A stretch of DNA of 64,000 nucleotides from Hyphomicrobiales bacterium (GCA_900470195.1 UEIJ01000006.1:124001-188000); one strand, 5' to 3'. Shown: positions 11,491 to 22,401, numbered from the stretch's first letter. Made by a program: numbers and translations. Notes: generated by a model from the letters alone, not told the origin.

Positions 11491-13377
11491 ATGCTCGACA
11501 GCCTGCGTTCCGCCGCTCAATCCTGGGTCGCCAAACTTCTGCTTGGCCTGCTTGTGCTGAGCTTTGCGATCTGGGGCATCTCAGATGTCTTTCGCGGTGG
11601 CCTGTCAGGCAATGCCGCTTTGACTGCTGGCGGGTCCGAAGTCAGCGCCACTGATTATCGCTTTGCCTATGAGCAGCAGATGATGCGCCTGTCTCAACAG
11701 TTTCGCCAGCGCCTGACGCGCGAGCAGGCAAAAACGCTCGGCGTCGAAAATCAGGTGCTCGCCCAGCTCGCAGCCGGAGTGGTTCTGGACGAAGGCGCGC
11801 GCAACATGCAGCTTGGTCTTTCCAAGGACGGAATTGCCCGGCTGACTGGCGAAGATCCGGCTTTCCATGATGCGAGCGGGAACTTCAGTCGCGCACAGTT
11901 CGATGCCGTTCTTCGTCAGTCCGGCATTCGCGCGCAGGATTATCTTGACAATCGCGCGAAAGTGGCTCGCCGCCAGCAGATCGTGGAAGCGGCAACGGAC
12001 GGCATCAAGCTTCCGAACGCAGCATTGAAGGCATTGGCCCTTTATCAGGGTGAAACCCGCAGCGTCGACTATGTAACCATTCAGGCTGAAAAGGCCGATG
12101 CCGTGCCTGCTCCCTCCGATGAGGCGCTCAAGACCTACTTTGACGTGCACAAGGACGAATACAAGGCGCCGGAATACCGGAAGATCACCTATGTAAAGCT
12201 GGAGCCGGCTGACATAGCCGATCCATCCGCCGTCACGCAGGATGAAATCAACGAATATTATGAAAAGAACAAGGACCGCTTCAGCACGATCGAAAAGCGC
12301 ACTGTCGAGCAGTTGAATTTTGCCGATGATGCAGCGGCTGAAGCTGCCCAACAGAAAATCGCCGCTGGAACGAGCTTCGTTGACATAGGCAAGGAACAGG
12401 GCAAAACCGAGGACGACCTGAAGCTCGGTACGTTTGAGAAATCCGCCATTCCCGACCAAGCCGTGGCCGATGCAGCATTTGCGCTGACGGAGAATGGTGT
12501 TAGCCCTGTCGTAAAGGGAAGCTTCGGTCCGGTCATCCTGCGGGTGACACATATCGAGCCAGCTCATGTGAAGCCGCTGTCAGAAGTTGAAAGCGAAATT
12601 CGCACCACACTTGCCAACAACATCGCAGCAAGCAGCATAAGCGGCATCCATGACTCCTATGAGCAGGAACGCTCCGACGGCGCGTCCATGGCAGATGTGG
12701 CAAAGAAACTGAGCCTGAAGACTGTCACCGTGGAAGCCATTGACGCCGAAGGCAACGACCCTTCCGGCAATCCTGTCCAGCTTCCGAACTCGGAGGCGCT
12801 CCTTTCCGCTGCGTTCCAGGCAGATCAAGGTTTTGACAACGACGCCCTGACAATGGGCAATGTCGGCTATCTCTGGTATCAGGTTGATGGCATCACCCCG
12901 GCACGTGACCGTACGCTTGACGAAGTCAAGGATAAGGTTGTGGCTGCGTGGAAGGGCGAAGAGGCTGCCAAACGGCTCAACCAGAGCGTGGAAGAACTGA
13001 AGAAGCGTTTGCATGGCGGCGCAACACTCGACACGATTGCTTCCGAACTGGGCATTGAAAAGCAGACCAAGCGCGGTGTTGTTCGCACGACCAACGATGC
13101 CGATATCGGAACTGCTGCCGCAGCGCAGATTTTCCGTGGCGCTAACGGCTTCACTGGCAGCGCTGCCGCGCCTTCGGATGATGCCCAGATCCTGTTCAAG
13201 GTTACGGAAGTAACCGAACCTGCCGCCGCTGGCCCGGAAGCCATCCCGGAACAGCAGCAGAAATATCTGTCGACGTCGCTGTCGGACGACGTTCTCGAAC
13301 AGTTGGTCGGTGAATTGCAGAAGCAATATCCTGTTAAGATAAACCAGACCGTCATCAACAACGCTCTGGCGTTTTAA
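11491..13377 (+). CDS. ppiD: PpiD-like membrane-anchored periplasmic peptidyl-prolyl isomerase
   Basis: 628 residues. The N-terminus MLDSLRSAAQSWVAKLLLG leads into one membrane anchor at about 14-33. A SurA_N-like chaperone region follows (about 40-230), then a parvulin (PpiC) domain around 240-360, then a second chaperone region to the C-terminus. Proteins of this layout help outer-membrane and periplasmic proteins fold after Sec export. It is first in a plus-strand row with trpD starting 18 bases after its stop, the standard order in Rhizobiales. The parvulin domain is poorly conserved at its active positions, as in E. coli PpiD, so it may act mainly as a chaperone (inference). Confidence 0.9.
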   Translation: MLDSLRSAAQSWVAKLLLGLLVLSFAIWGISDVFRGGLSGNAALTAGGSEVSATDYRFAYEQQMMRLSQQFRQRLTREQAKTLGVENQVLAQLAAGVVLDEGARNMQLGLSKDGIARLTGEDPAFHDASGNFSRAQFDAVLRQSGIRAQDYLDNRAKVARRQQIVEAATDGIKLPNAALKALALYQGETRSVDYVTIQAEKADAVPAPSDEALKTYFDVHKDEYKAPEYRKITYVKLEPADIADPSAVTQDEINEYYEKNKDRFSTIEKRTVEQLNFADDAAAEAAQQKIAAGTSFVDIGKEQGKTEDDLKLGTFEKSAIPDQAVADAAFALTENGVSPVVKGSFGPVILRVTHIEPAHVKPLSEVESEIRTTLANNIAASSISGIHDSYEQERSDGASMADVAKKLSLKTVTVEAIDAEGNDPSGNPVQLPNSEALLSAAFQADQGFDNDALTMGNVGYLWYQVDGITPARDRTLDEVKDKVVAAWKGEEAAKRLNQSVEELKKRLHGGATLDTIASELGIEKQTKRGVVRTTNDADIGTAAAAQIFRGANGFTGSAAAPSDDAQILFKVTEVTEPAAAGPEAIPEQQQKYLSTSLSDDVLEQLVGELQKQYPVKINQTVINNALAF

Positions 13378-13395
13378 GGACGGTAGGTATCCAAA

Positions 13396-14415
13396 ATGGC
13401 TGATCTAAAACCCTATATTGCGAAAGCTGCTGCTGGAGAGCCGCTTTCGCTGGAGGATTCCAGGGCTGCTTTCGACATCATGATGTCTGGCCAAGCAACG
13501 CCATCGCAGATCGGCGGACTGCTGATGGCATTGCGCGTTCGTGGTGAAACAGTACCGGAAATTGCCGGTGCCGTTGCCTCCATGCGCTCGCGCATGCTGG
13601 GAGTTTCCGCTCCCGACAATGCAATCGATATAGTTGGAACCGGCGGTGACCAGTCCGGCTCCTACAATGTTTCCAGCTGCTCGGCATTTGTCGTAGCGGG
13701 TGCCGGCGTTCCTGTCGCCAAGCATGGCAACCGCGCCCTCTCCTCCCGTTCTGGTGCAGCCGATGCATTGGCCGCGCTCGGCATCAATATTGAAGCCGAT
13801 GCGAACACGATCGGCCGCAGCATTACCGAAGCCGGTCTTGGTTTCATGTTCGCGCCGATGCATCATTCCGCCATGCGTCATGTCGGCCCCTCACGGGTCG
13901 AACTGGGCACACGCACCATCTTCAACCTGCTTGGCCCCCTTTCCAATCCAGCCAGCGTCAAGCGCCAGCTTGTGGGGGTATTTGCGCCGCAATGGCTCGT
14001 GCCGCTGGCAGAAGTGCTTAAGGAACTGGGTTCCGAAGCGGCCTGGGTTGTCTATGGCGATGGGCTTGACGAAATGACCACCGCTGGCACGACACAGGTG
14101 GCGGCCCTCGAAAACGGCCAAATCCGTACGTTTGAAATCACTCCCGAAGAAGTCGGACTTCGTCGTTGTGACCCTGCGGAACTGAAGGGTGGCGAGGCTA
14201 CGGCAAACGCAAACGCCCTGCTAAGTGTACTTGAAGGGGCGCAAAACGCCTATCGGGAGATAGTGCTGCTTAATTCGAGCGCGGCGCTCGTCATAGCTGA
14301 CAAGGCGAAAGACCTGAAAGAAGGCATCGCACTCGCAGCGCAATCCATCGATAGCGGTGCAGCACTTGGTGTTTTGCAGAAGGTGATTGCCGTTTCGAAC
14401 GACAAGACCGCCTGA
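13396..14415 (+). CDS. trpD: Anthranilate phosphoribosyltransferase
   Basis: 339 residues. It joins anthranilate to PRPP in tryptophan synthesis. The glycine-rich PRPP site [17 protein letters not shown] (near 74-90), [17 protein letters not shown], and [18 protein letters not shown] with the catalytic basic residues are all present. It is followed 15 bases later by trpC, and no tryptophan-rich leader peptide is visible before it, so attenuation at this site is unlikely. Confidence 0.97.
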   Translation: MADLKPYIAKAAAGEPLSLEDSRAAFDIMMSGQATPSQIGGLLMALRVRGETVPEIAGAVASMRSRMLGVSAPDNAIDIVGTGGDQSGSYNVSSCSAFVVAGAGVPVAKHGNRALSSRSGAADALAALGINIEADANTIGRSITEAGLGFMFAPMHHSAMRHVGPSRVELGTRTIFNLLGPLSNPASVKRQLVGVFAPQWLVPLAEVLKELGSEAAWVVYGDGLDEMTTAGTTQVAALENGQIRTFEITPEEVGLRRCDPAELKGGEATANANALLSVLEGAQNAYREIVLLNSSAALVIADKAKDLKEGIALAAQSIDSGAALGVLQKVIAVSNDKTA

Positions 14416-14430
14416 CGGAAGGATCTAACT

Positions 14431-15231
14431 ATGTCCACCGATATCCTACGCAAGATCGAGGCTTACAAACGCGAAGAAATCGCCGCTGCCAAGGCCGAGC
14501 GTAGCGTGGCCGATCTAAAAGCACGCGCTCAAGATCAGGAAGCACCGCGCGGCTTTCTCAGAGCACTTGAGGCGAAACGCGCCGCTGGCGAATTCGCGCT
14601 GATAGCGGAGATCAAGAAGGCAAGCCCCTCAAAAGGTCTCATTCGCCCTGATTTCAATCCCCCTGCACTTGCAAAAGCCTATGAGGCTGGTGGCGCGGCA
14701 TGTCTCTCCGTGCTGACCGACGCGCCATCTTTTCAGGGAGCGCCAGAATTTCTGACGGCAGCCCGCAACGCATGTGGCCTCCCGGCCCTGCGCAAAGATT
14801 TTCTGTTCGATACCTATCAGGTGCACGAAGCCCGGAGCTGGGGCGCAGACTGTATTCTGATCATTCTTGCAAGCGTCGATGACGATCTGGCGAAAGCGTT
14901 GGAAGAAACCGCCTTCGAGCTGGGTATGGACGCACTCATTGAGGTGCACGATGAGGCTGAGATGGAACGCGCGTTGAAGCTGTCATCGCGTCTTCTCGGC
15001 GTCAACAATCGCAATCTACGTACATTTGACGTTGATCTGGCCGTATCTGAACGTTTGTCGAAGATGGCGCCGTCCGACCGTTTGCTCATTGGCGAAAGCG
15101 GCATATTCACGCACGACGATTGCTTGCGTCTGGAAAAATCGGGGATCGGAACGTTCCTCATCGGAGAAAGCCTGATGCGCAAGGCAGATGTTGCAGCGGC
15201 GACCCGCGAACTTCTGACCGGCAAGGCCTGA
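14431..15231 (+). CDS. trpC: Indole-3-glycerol-phosphate synthase
   Basis: 266 residues, a monofunctional TIM-barrel enzyme (not the TrpC-TrpF fusion of E. coli). It closes the indole ring of tryptophan. Motifs: [15 protein letters not shown] with the catalytic Glu and Lys, [22 protein letters not shown] and LIGESGI. The trpC stop and the moaC start are only three bases apart, so the two are translationally coupled or at least co-transcribed. Confidence 0.97.
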   Translation: MSTDILRKIEAYKREEIAAAKAERSVADLKARAQDQEAPRGFLRALEAKRAAGEFALIAEIKKASPSKGLIRPDFNPPALAKAYEAGGAACLSVLTDAPSFQGAPEFLTAARNACGLPALRKDFLFDTYQVHEARSWGADCILIILASVDDDLAKALEETAFELGMDALIEVHDEAEMERALKLSSRLLGVNNRNLRTFDVDLAVSERLSKMAPSDRLLIGESGIFTHDDCLRLEKSGIGTFLIGESLMRKADVAAATRELLTGKA

Positions 15232-15234
15232 TCT

Positions 15235-15711
15235 ATGGCGTCCAAACTCACCCATATCGACCAGACCGGCGCTGCCAACATGGTGGATGTTGGCGCCAAG
15301 GATGAAACTGAACGTCTGGCTACGGCCGAGGGGTCGGTCAAAATGAAGCCGGAAACGCTGGCGCTCATTCTGGAAGGCAACGCCGCGAAGGGCGACGTCA
15401 TCGGCGCTGCGCGTTTGGCCGGCATCATGGCGGCGAAAAAGACCGCCGACCTGATCCCCCTTTGCCATCCGCTCATGCTAACCAAAGTGTCCGTTGAAAT
15501 CGAACCTGACCAGACACTGCCCGGCTTGCGCGTTCGTGCACTTGCCAAGCTCAAAGGTCGCACTGGTGTGGAAATGGAAGCGCTCACCGCCGTTTCAGTT
15601 ACCTGCCTCACGATCTACGATATGGCCAAAGCGGTTGACAAGCATATGGAGATCGGCGGCATCCGCGTTATCGAAAAGAGTGGCGGCAAATCAGGTGACT
15701 GGAAAGCGTAG
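15235..15711 (+). CDS. moaC: Cyclic pyranopterin monophosphate synthase
   Basis: 158 residues. It completes the formation of cyclic pyranopterin monophosphate, the first molybdenum-cofactor intermediate, after MoaA. Conserved stretches are [13 protein letters not shown] and [20 protein letters not shown], which include the active-site residues. It follows trpC at three bases and precedes moeA at 82 bases. No Moco riboswitch-like structure was seen upstream. Confidence 0.96.
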   Translation: MASKLTHIDQTGAANMVDVGAKDETERLATAEGSVKMKPETLALILEGNAAKGDVIGAARLAGIMAAKKTADLIPLCHPLMLTKVSVEIEPDQTLPGLRVRALAKLKGRTGVEMEALTAVSVTCLTIYDMAKAVDKHMEIGGIRVIEKSGGKSGDWKA

Positions 15712-15793
15712 AGCGCACTTTGCGTTGCATCAATTTTTCCAGACAGGCTTTATGCTCTAAACGGGTCAACAATTCACTTCGAGAGGAAACACC

Positions 15794-17008
15794 ATGTCCC
15801 TTCTCCCTGTCGATGAAGCACTGGCCCGCATTCTGAAATCCACAGAGCCGCATGGCACTGAGCAGGTCGCTTTGTCAGATGCGGGTGGACGTGTCGTTGC
15901 AACGCCCGTGCTGGCCCATTTTCTACAGCCTCCGTTTGACGGTTCAGCGATGGACGGCTACGCCCTGATCGCACCAGACAGCATCGCTTATCCCATCGAG
16001 TTCGATATCATCGGCGAATCGGCGGCGGGCAATCGCTTCGACGGCGAATTAGGGATCGGACAGGCAGTCCGTATTTTCACAGGCGCACCATTACCCAAAG
16101 GCGCCGACACAATCGTCATTCAGGAGCACACCGAGCGCTCGGGCAACCGGTTGGCTGTCCGCGAAGGCATAGAGCCGGGACGGCATATACGCCGCGCGGG
16201 CCTCGATTTTTCGCCCGGCAACATCGTCATTCCAACAGGGCGCGAACTGGATGCCGCCGCCCTTTCGCTGGCAGCTGCCAGCGGCAATGCGAAAATCGAC
16301 GTATTCAAAAAGCCCAAGGTAGCAATTATTGCCACCGGTGATGAACTTGTGCCTCCAGGGGAAATACCCGGGAAGGACCAGATTGTTGCATCGAACAGTG
16401 TTGGAATTGCCGAGATCGTGAGGCGGGCCGGCGGAACTTCGCAAGATAGAGGGATCATTCCGGATGATCCCTCGAAAATCGAACAGGCAATAGAAGATTG
16501 CCTGCAAAGCGGCATCGACATTCTGGTTACGATTGGCGGCGCTTCGGTCGGTGACCGGGATTTCGTGCATGGCGCGCTGCAGAAACTTGGAGTCGATCTC
16601 GATTTCTGGAAGATCGCCATGCGGCCCGGAAAGCCATTGATCTACGGACGCATCAAAGTGAGCGGCAAGCTCGTTCACGTCATCGGCCTGCCGGGCAACC
16701 CTGTTTCGAGCCTGGTCTGCAGCCTTGTTTTTCTTCGGCCCCTCGTCGCCAAGCTTGCTGGAACCAACCTCGATGCCGATATTCGGCCTGCAAAGCTGGG
16801 TACTTCCCTGCCTGCAAATGATCATCGCCGAGATTATATCCGCGCCACAATCGAATCACACCCCGATGGAACCCTGATCGCATCGCCTTTTCCCGTGCAG
16901 GATTCGTCCATGTTGTCCGCTCTGGTTCGCTCGAAAGCCCTTCTCATCAGGGACGAAAACGCTCCTGACGCCGCTATCGGCGATGACTGCCGCATCCTCA
17001 TGCTATAA
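15794..17008 (+). CDS. moeA: Molybdopterin molybdenumtransferase
   Basis: 404 residues. It inserts molybdate into adenylated molybdopterin. Visible motifs are FDGSAMDGYA, a MoCF-type domain with ATGDEL and GGASVGDRDFV, then MRPGKPLIYG and GLPGNPVSS. GAGAGGAAA stands before the ATG. Together with moaC it makes a short Moco block inserted in the trp-lexA row, as in other Rhizobiales. Confidence 0.96.
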   Translation: MSLLPVDEALARILKSTEPHGTEQVALSDAGGRVVATPVLAHFLQPPFDGSAMDGYALIAPDSIAYPIEFDIIGESAAGNRFDGELGIGQAVRIFTGAPLPKGADTIVIQEHTERSGNRLAVREGIEPGRHIRRAGLDFSPGNIVIPTGRELDAAALSLAAASGNAKIDVFKKPKVAIIATGDELVPPGEIPGKDQIVASNSVGIAEIVRRAGGTSQDRGIIPDDPSKIEQAIEDCLQSGIDILVTIGGASVGDRDFVHGALQKLGVDLDFWKIAMRPGKPLIYGRIKVSGKLVHVIGLPGNPVSSLVCSLVFLRPLVAKLAGTNLDADIRPAKLGTSLPANDHRRDYIRATIESHPDGTLIASPFPVQDSSMLSALVRSKALLIRDENAPDAAIGDDCRILML

Positions 17009-17175
17009 GCGCCACGCCGCGTTATGGGCTCACCTAAACGTTAAGAACTCATCCTAAGATAACGTATAATATAGATTTTTCAGAATATCGTCTGACCTGC
17101 GGCTTCTTGGAAATCGGGCGTCGGAGCATCCTGTCTTTCCTTCCCTGAAGCATTAACGGTTTTAAAACCATTGCA

Positions 17176-17190
17176 GAACAAGACTGGAAC
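17176..17190 (-). promoter_or_regulatory. LexA box of the lexA promoter
   Basis: GAACAAGACTGGAAC is GAAC-N7-GAAC, that is GTTC-N7-GTTC on the minus strand, the LexA site known for alphaproteobacteria. It is 57 bases upstream of the lexA start, which fits autoregulation. Confidence 0.85.
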
Positions 17191-17201
17191 ATATAGTGTT
17201 C

Positions 17202-17216
17202 GTTCTGGTTTTGTTT
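17202..17216 (+). promoter_or_regulatory. Degenerate second LexA half-box pair
   Basis: GTTC-N7-GTTT, one base off the consensus, lies 11 bases after the first LexA box and in the opposite orientation. A weak second site is possible. Confidence 0.4.
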
Positions 17217-17247
17217 TTATCGATTCTTGGCCGGGAGGGTGTCGCGC

Positions 17248-17967
17248 ATGTTAACCCGTAAACAGCACGAGCTTCTGCTTTTCATTCATGAACGTTTGAA
17301 AGAAACGGGCATTCCGCCCTCCTTCGACGAAATGAAGGAAGCGCTCGATCTGGCTTCAAAATCGGGTATCCATCGCCTGATCACCGCTCTTGAGGAGCGT
17401 GGTTTTATTCGCCGCCTGCCGAACCGGGCGCGTGCGCTCGAGGTTCTGCGTTTACCGGATTCAATCGCTCCTGGACTCAATGCGCAGAAGAAGTTTGCGC
17501 CTAGCGTTATCGAAGGCAGTCTGGGCAAAGCACCGCCTTCGCCGGCGCGCCCTGCCCCTATAGCCATCAATGACGACACATCCGCCACCGTGTCCGTACC
17601 GGTCATGGGGCGGATTGCTGCGGGTGTGCCCATTTCGGCTATCCAGAATCAGACCCATTCCCTCAGCCTTCCGCCCGAAATGATTGGCGCGGGCGAGCAT
17701 TACGCGCTTGAGGTCAAGGGAGATTCAATGATCGACGCTGGAATCTTCGACGGAGACACGGTGATCATCAAGCGCGGAGATTCTGCAAATCCCGGTGAAA
17801 TCGTAGTCGCTCTGGTTGATGACGAAGAAGCAACTTTGAAGCGCTTTCGCCGCAAGGGTGCCTCCATCGCTCTCGAAGCGGCTAACCCTGCTTATGAAAC
17901 GCGGATATTCGGTCCCGATCGGGTGCGGGTACAAGGCAAGCTTGTCGGTCTGATCCGCCGTTATTAG
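17248..17967 (+). CDS. lexA: LexA repressor
   Basis: 239 residues from [12 protein letters not shown]; seven in-frame codons upstream are not part of the family. Residues 1-65 are the winged helix-turn-helix. Residues 70-115 are a linker longer than in E. coli, as is usual in Rhizobiales. The C-terminal protease domain has the scissile Ala125-Gly126 (GRIAAGV), nucleophile Ser160 (KGDSMIDAG) and Lys198. RecA filaments trigger self-cleavage and release SOS genes. A consensus LexA box in its promoter indicates that it represses itself. Confidence 0.97.
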   Translation: MLTRKQHELLLFIHERLKETGIPPSFDEMKEALDLASKSGIHRLITALEERGFIRRLPNRARALEVLRLPDSIAPGLNAQKKFAPSVIEGSLGKAPPSPARPAPIAINDDTSATVSVPVMGRIAAGVPISAIQNQTHSLSLPPEMIGAGEHYALEVKGDSMIDAGIFDGDTVIIKRGDSANPGEIVVALVDDEEATLKRFRRKGASIALEAANPAYETRIFGPDRVRVQGKLVGLIRRY

Positions 17968-18056
17968 AATAGTGATAGCCGGTTTAAGAGATAGGCCGCG
18001 CGTAAGATAATAGATGGAGCGGTTGGGTTGAAACAGAATCGAGATGCCGCTCTAGA

Positions 18057-20591
18057 TCAATCGCAGTGCGTTGATTCATCGCCTGCGTGTGATGAACAGT
18101 CCGCCACCTTTTGAACAACTGCGGATTTTGGTTTGTACTCGCGTTCGGCCAAGCCTCGCGCTGCACGCGAATGGATGCGGTGCAAATGCCAGGGCCGGCT
18201 TGGTACATTAACAGCATATGTAATTCGGTCGGCCGGCTGCAAATCGGACGCCAGCTGGCTCATTTTGGACTTCGAAGATTCACGCGATTTTCCCATTGCA
18301 ACCGCAATAGAAGGGCTCTCGTCCCGTCGTTGTCCAAGTCTGATTTCCACGGCTCCCTTCAACGCCAGATCGCGTTTGCTGATGCTGACAATAACTGAGC
18401 GATGGCACGCGACATCCAGGCCGGGAACAGCGAGAATGACCACATCCCCAATGTTGCAGACTATCTCCTGCATTGAGGGTTCTCCGGTATAGGCAAGCGT
18501 GCGACCGTCACGCAAAGTAATCGTGCACACGCCCTCGTCACACTCGAAACCATCGAAACCGGCCTGTTTTTTGTTTTCAACCGAAGAAGCCGGGGGGACG
18601 AATTCGTCGACCAGATAAGCGGTTTTCCAATTGTCGCTTGTGAACTGTGAGGGTCGATTTCGATTAACCGCGAACCGTCCATCCGTTAACCGGACGCCTA
18701 CCAGTTTGGCATCTTCAGATATTACGATGTCAGGAAAAGGCTCCCGGATGAAAACTGCCAGCCCAAGAACGATAAACGGCAGCGCGAGAGCTTTCAGTCT
18801 GGTGGAAAGCACGACCGCGAGAACCAGCGCAATGGTCCACAAAACAAGCGCAAGCGCGGGCATGGTTCCCGGATTGCCATCCGGCGACCACGCCGCGACG
18901 AAGGCAGCAATGTGCCTTACGGCGAAAATACCCCACCCCATTATCTGCAAGGGGACCCAATCGAGCTGCAAAGGCATCAGCACAAGACCGAAGACGGCAA
19001 AGGGCATCACAAGAAGAGCTATTACGGGTTCAGCCAGAACGTTTCCGACCAGCCCCAACGGTGCAGTGTTATTGAAATGATAAGCGGCAAAAATTCCGCT
19101 CGCCAGCCCGGCAATGAGCGAGGTGGCCGCCGCTGCCGCGACCGGTTTCAATATCCGTGGAACGAAGCCATAGGCGGCCTTCTCACGCTTCTCTGCAACG
19201 ACATGCCTGCGCGCATTGCGTTCGCTCCACCAGCCATATCCGGCGATCAACGCAGCAGTGGCAGAGAACGACATCTGAAAACTCGGCCCCAATATCTCAT
19301 GCGGCGAAAGGGCGATCATGGCGAGCGCCGCAATGGCCAGATTGCGCATACTGATGGCAGCGCGATCCACCAGCAAGGCTCCAAGCATAACCGCGATCAT
19401 CACATAGCTTCGCTGCGCAGCGACGTCCGCGCCTGACATGGCAAGGTAGAAGGTACAGCTCAGCAGGGAGAGAAATGCCGCGTATTTCTTCACCGGATGC
19501 CTAACGCTGAAAGCAGGAAACAGCGCGAAAGCGGATCGTAGCGTCAACATGACAACGCCAGCGGCGAGCGCCATATGCAAACCCGAGATCGACAGAATAT
19601 GTGCAAGGCCTGCCTTGCGCAGATCGTCATTGGTTTGCTCGCTGATCCCTGCACGGGTGCCTGCCACGAGCGCCGAAGCGACACTACCGTCCTCCCCTCC
19701 GATCACTTCCTCGATTCGTTCAGAAACCCGGACCCGTAGCATGGCAATCCACTGGGACATTTCCGCTGTCAGTTCAGCTGGTGGGGGAACCATCGCCACT
19801 TTGGGGGTTCCAAGAAAGAACCCGTTGGCACCGATGCCATTGAAATAAGCGTGAAAAGAGAAATCGTAATTGCCGGGACGAACCGGACCTGAAGGGATGC
19901 GCAACCGCGCAAAACCGGTCAACCCGCTGCCAATTGCAGTTGTCGCCGGTATGTCTCTGGCATTGATGCGAACGCGCTTCGGCGGAAACCGGAGTTTCGG
20001 GCGCTCCGTTTGGAGCACCTCCAACGTTATTCGCCAACTGCCATTATCCTGATAATCAAGAGCAACAACCCGGCCAGTCAGACGCGTCGCCACATCGGAG
20101 CCCAACATTGGCGTGGCGCGACTTTCCGTTTCCCATTTTCCAGCCACAAGCCCTGCGATCAGAGCGACTGCCAAGGTCATGGTTCGGGCAGCCGCGAAAT
20201 GCCTGCGCGTTGCAATGCGCACGATGAGAGCAATCGCGAACATGGATAGAAGTGGAGTCCATGCAGGTTCGAACGAGAGTGTGAAATAGATAATCGCGCC
20301 AATACCGGCAAAAACCGGAAGCAAAAGAAAGAATACGCCACGTCCGGCTTCCGTTTCGACTGCAGTCTTGATCTGCCTGCCTGTGACTGACGCTATGGAC
20401 AAAAGCCGTTCACGCAGGCTCATCACCGGAGGCTTGCCCGGTAATGAGGTTATTGAGATTTCGGCTTCACTTAGAGGCCAAGCCTCTGGAAACAGAGCGC
20501 GCAACGAACCGTCAGGCATGCTTTTGACAAGCGCCCGTTCGTTAGCATCGCTCACTTCCCTGATGCCTGTCATGCCCCCGCCTGACCGCAA
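18057..20591 (-). CDS. comEC: ComEC/Rec2 family DNA-uptake channel protein
   Basis: 844 residues; an internal ATG at codon 7 (20573) is an alternative start. Residues about 75-300 contain the DUF4131-type N-terminal region with early membrane segments, and about 300-600 the competence core with many helices, including SISGLHMALAAGV and the FQMSFSATAALIAGYG motif. ComEC forms the inner-membrane channel for single-stranded DNA in natural transformation. The C-terminal region (about 630-844) has no HxHxDH motif, so the metallo-beta-lactamase domain of Bacillus ComEC is missing. Whether the organism is transformable cannot be judged here; no other com gene is in the window. It converges on lexA and diverges from gltX. 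Confidence 0.88.
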   Translation of the reverse strand: MRSGGGMTGIREVSDANERALVKSMPDGSLRALFPEAWPLSEAEISITSLPGKPPVMSLRERLLSIASVTGRQIKTAVETEAGRGVFFLLLPVFAGIGAIIYFTLSFEPAWTPLLSMFAIALIVRIATRRHFAAARTMTLAVALIAGLVAGKWETESRATPMLGSDVATRLTGRVVALDYQDNGSWRITLEVLQTERPKLRFPPKRVRINARDIPATTAIGSGLTGFARLRIPSGPVRPGNYDFSFHAYFNGIGANGFFLGTPKVAMVPPPAELTAEMSQWIAMLRVRVSERIEEVIGGEDGSVASALVAGTRAGISEQTNDDLRKAGLAHILSISGLHMALAAGVVMLTLRSAFALFPAFSVRHPVKKYAAFLSLLSCTFYLAMSGADVAAQRSYVMIAVMLGALLVDRAAISMRNLAIAALAMIALSPHEILGPSFQMSFSATAALIAGYGWWSERNARRHVVAEKREKAAYGFVPRILKPVAAAAATSLIAGLASGIFAAYHFNNTAPLGLVGNVLAEPVIALLVMPFAVFGLVLMPLQLDWVPLQIMGWGIFAVRHIAAFVAAWSPDGNPGTMPALALVLWTIALVLAVVLSTRLKALALPFIVLGLAVFIREPFPDIVISEDAKLVGVRLTDGRFAVNRNRPSQFTSDNWKTAYLVDEFVPPASSVENKKQAGFDGFECDEGVCTITLRDGRTLAYTGEPSMQEIVCNIGDVVILAVPGLDVACHRSVIVSISKRDLALKGAVEIRLGQRRDESPSIAVAMGKSRESSKSKMSQLASDLQPADRITYAVNVPSRPWHLHRIHSRAARGLAEREYKPKSAVVQKVADCSSHAGDESTHCD

Positions 20592-20834
20592 AAGTTGGCC
20601 TACACCGTCGAAGTACCCCGAAAGAACGACAGCACATCAGTGCGAAAGGGGTGCGAAGCCCTTGCGCACATTGCTGCCTATGCTACATGAACCGCAGCTG
20701 AAATCGAGTGAGTTCGTATAAAGAACCGCGATTACCTGCCGGGTTGTCTCGCGCAGGCATCGGAATTCAAGTTGCGCCTGTGTCTCCGGCATTCGCCGCT
20801 GCTTTAGAATGGCGCACGACATAGTGGAGCTATC

Positions 20835-22256
20835 ATGTCGAAACCGGTCGTTACCCGTTTTGCCCCTTCGCCCACGGGGTATCTGCACATTGGCGGTGCG
20901 CGCACTGCTTTGTTCAACTGGCTTTATGCCAAGCACAACGGCGGCAGGATGCTGCTGCGTATCGAAGACACCGACCGGGAACGTTCCACCGACGCCGCGA
21001 CGGCTGCCATTCTCGATGGGCTGACGTGGCTGGGTCTGGATTGGGATGGTGAAGCCATCTCGCAGTTCGAGCGCGCGCCTCGCCACCGAGAAGTTGCGGA
21101 AGAGCTCGTCGCTCTTGGCAAGGCCTATTATTGCTACGCCACACCCGAAGAACTGGAAGAAATGCGCGAGAAAGCACGGGCCGAAGGCCGTCCGCCGCGC
21201 TATGATGGTCGCTGGCGTGATCGCGATCAGTCTGAAGCACCTGCAGGCATAAAGCCGGTTATCCGCATCAAGGCGCCGCAGGAAGGCGAAACCCTCGTGC
21301 AGGATGCCGTGCAGGGCGATGTGCGCTTCCCGAACAAGGATCTCGACGATTTCATCATCCTGCGCTCCGATGGAACGCCCACCTACATGCATGCGGTCGT
21401 TGTCGATGATCACGATATGGGCGTGACGCACATTATTCGCGGCGACGATCATCTGACCAATGCCGCAAGGCAGACCGTCATCTACAACGCGATGGGCTGG
21501 GACGTGCCGCAGATGTCGCATATCCCGCTTATCCATGGTGCTGACGGCGCAAAACTCTCCAAGCGTCACGGCGCTCTGGGTGTGGACGCCTACCGTGCGA
21601 TGGGCTATTTGCCTGCGGCCCTGCGCAACTATCTCGTGCGCCTCGGCTGGAGCCATGGCGACGACGAGATCATGTCGACAGAACAGATGATCGACTGGTT
21701 CGACGTGAAAGACATCAACAAAGGAGCAGCCCGTTTCGATTTTCAGAAGCTGGAGGCGATCAACGGCGTCTATATGCGCGCCAGCGACGACCGGGCGCTC
21801 TATGATGCACTTGTTGCTGTTCTGCCGGAGATCGAGGGTGGCCAGGAAATTGCGGATGCGCTGGACGATAAGCGCAGCGCACAATTGCTCGCCGCGATGC
21901 CTGGGTTGAAGGATCGCGCCAAAACTCTGGTGGAGCTTGCTGACGGATCTAAGTTCATTTTCGCTGCTCGTCCCCTAGACCTTGATGAGAAGGCAGCCTC
22001 CCTCCTGAATGACGAAGGTCGTGGTGTACTCAAATCCGTACTGCCGGATCTGGAAGCAGCGACCGATTGGACGGTCGATTCTCTCGACGCCGTTGTGAGG
22101 ACTCACGCCGAAAAGACCGGTCTGAAACTCGGCAAGATTGCACAGCCCTTACGCGCGGCACTGACCGGGCGCGCCACCTCTCCGGGAGTGTTCGACGTGC
22201 TTTTTGTCCTTGGACGGGAAGAGTCCCTCGGGCGTATTCGCGATCAAATCGTTTAA
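20835..22256 (+). CDS. gltX: Glutamate-tRNA ligase
   Basis: 473 residues, class I synthetase. The HIGH motif is YLHIGGA near residue 18, and KLSKRHG near 240 is the KMSKS equivalent. It charges tRNA-Glu; in organisms that use the GatCAB route a GltX also makes Glu-tRNA-Gln. Many Rhizobiales have two gltX copies, and only one lies here. GGAG is six bases before the ATG. Confidence 0.97.
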   Translation: MSKPVVTRFAPSPTGYLHIGGARTALFNWLYAKHNGGRMLLRIEDTDRERSTDAATAAILDGLTWLGLDWDGEAISQFERAPRHREVAEELVALGKAYYCYATPEELEEMREKARAEGRPPRYDGRWRDRDQSEAPAGIKPVIRIKAPQEGETLVQDAVQGDVRFPNKDLDDFIILRSDGTPTYMHAVVVDDHDMGVTHIIRGDDHLTNAARQTVIYNAMGWDVPQMSHIPLIHGADGAKLSKRHGALGVDAYRAMGYLPAALRNYLVRLGWSHGDDEIMSTEQMIDWFDVKDINKGAARFDFQKLEAINGVYMRASDDRALYDALVAVLPEIEGGQEIADALDDKRSAQLLAAMPGLKDRAKTLVELADGSKFIFAARPLDLDEKAASLLNDEGRGVLKSVLPDLEAATDWTVDSLDAVVRTHAEKTGLKLGKIAQPLRAALTGRATSPGVFDVLFVLGREESLGRIRDQIV

Positions 22257-22338
22257 GGTGGGAGCATTCACGCTGACGTGACAAAAGCGGCGTAAATAGT
22301 TCAAATTACGCATTGCATCGCAGACCGTTTGGGATAGT

Positions 22339-22366
22339 TTGACGAGCAAAATCGTTAGGATAATGC
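22339..22366 (+). promoter_or_regulatory. Possible gltA promoter
   Basis: TTGACG and TAATGC are separated by 16 bases in the gltX-gltA gap, a reasonable housekeeping promoter. The -10 box is a weak match. Confidence 0.35.
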
Positions 22367-22377
22367 GTGAACGCTGA

Positions 22378-22401
22378 TGGTCCCCTAAGGGGCGGGGGCC
22401 A
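22378..22401 (+). repeat. Inverted repeat in the gltA leader
   Basis: TGGTCCCC and GGGGGCCA can pair with one mismatch, and CCCC-TAA-GGGG nests inside, about 85 bases before the gltA start codon and just after the possible promoter. It would lie near the 5' end of the transcript. No function is known to me. Confidence 0.4.

Noticed and set aside
15232-15234. Possible molybdenum-cofactor riboswitch before moaC
   Set aside because: Only three bases separate trpC and moaC, so there is no room for an aptamer.
18057-20591. ComEC as evidence of a complete competence system
   Set aside because: No other com, dprA or type IV pilus gene is in the window; a lone comEC is common in Rhizobiales.
20637-21884. 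Minus-strand frame of 415 codons across gltX
   Set aside because: Antisense shadow of gltX.
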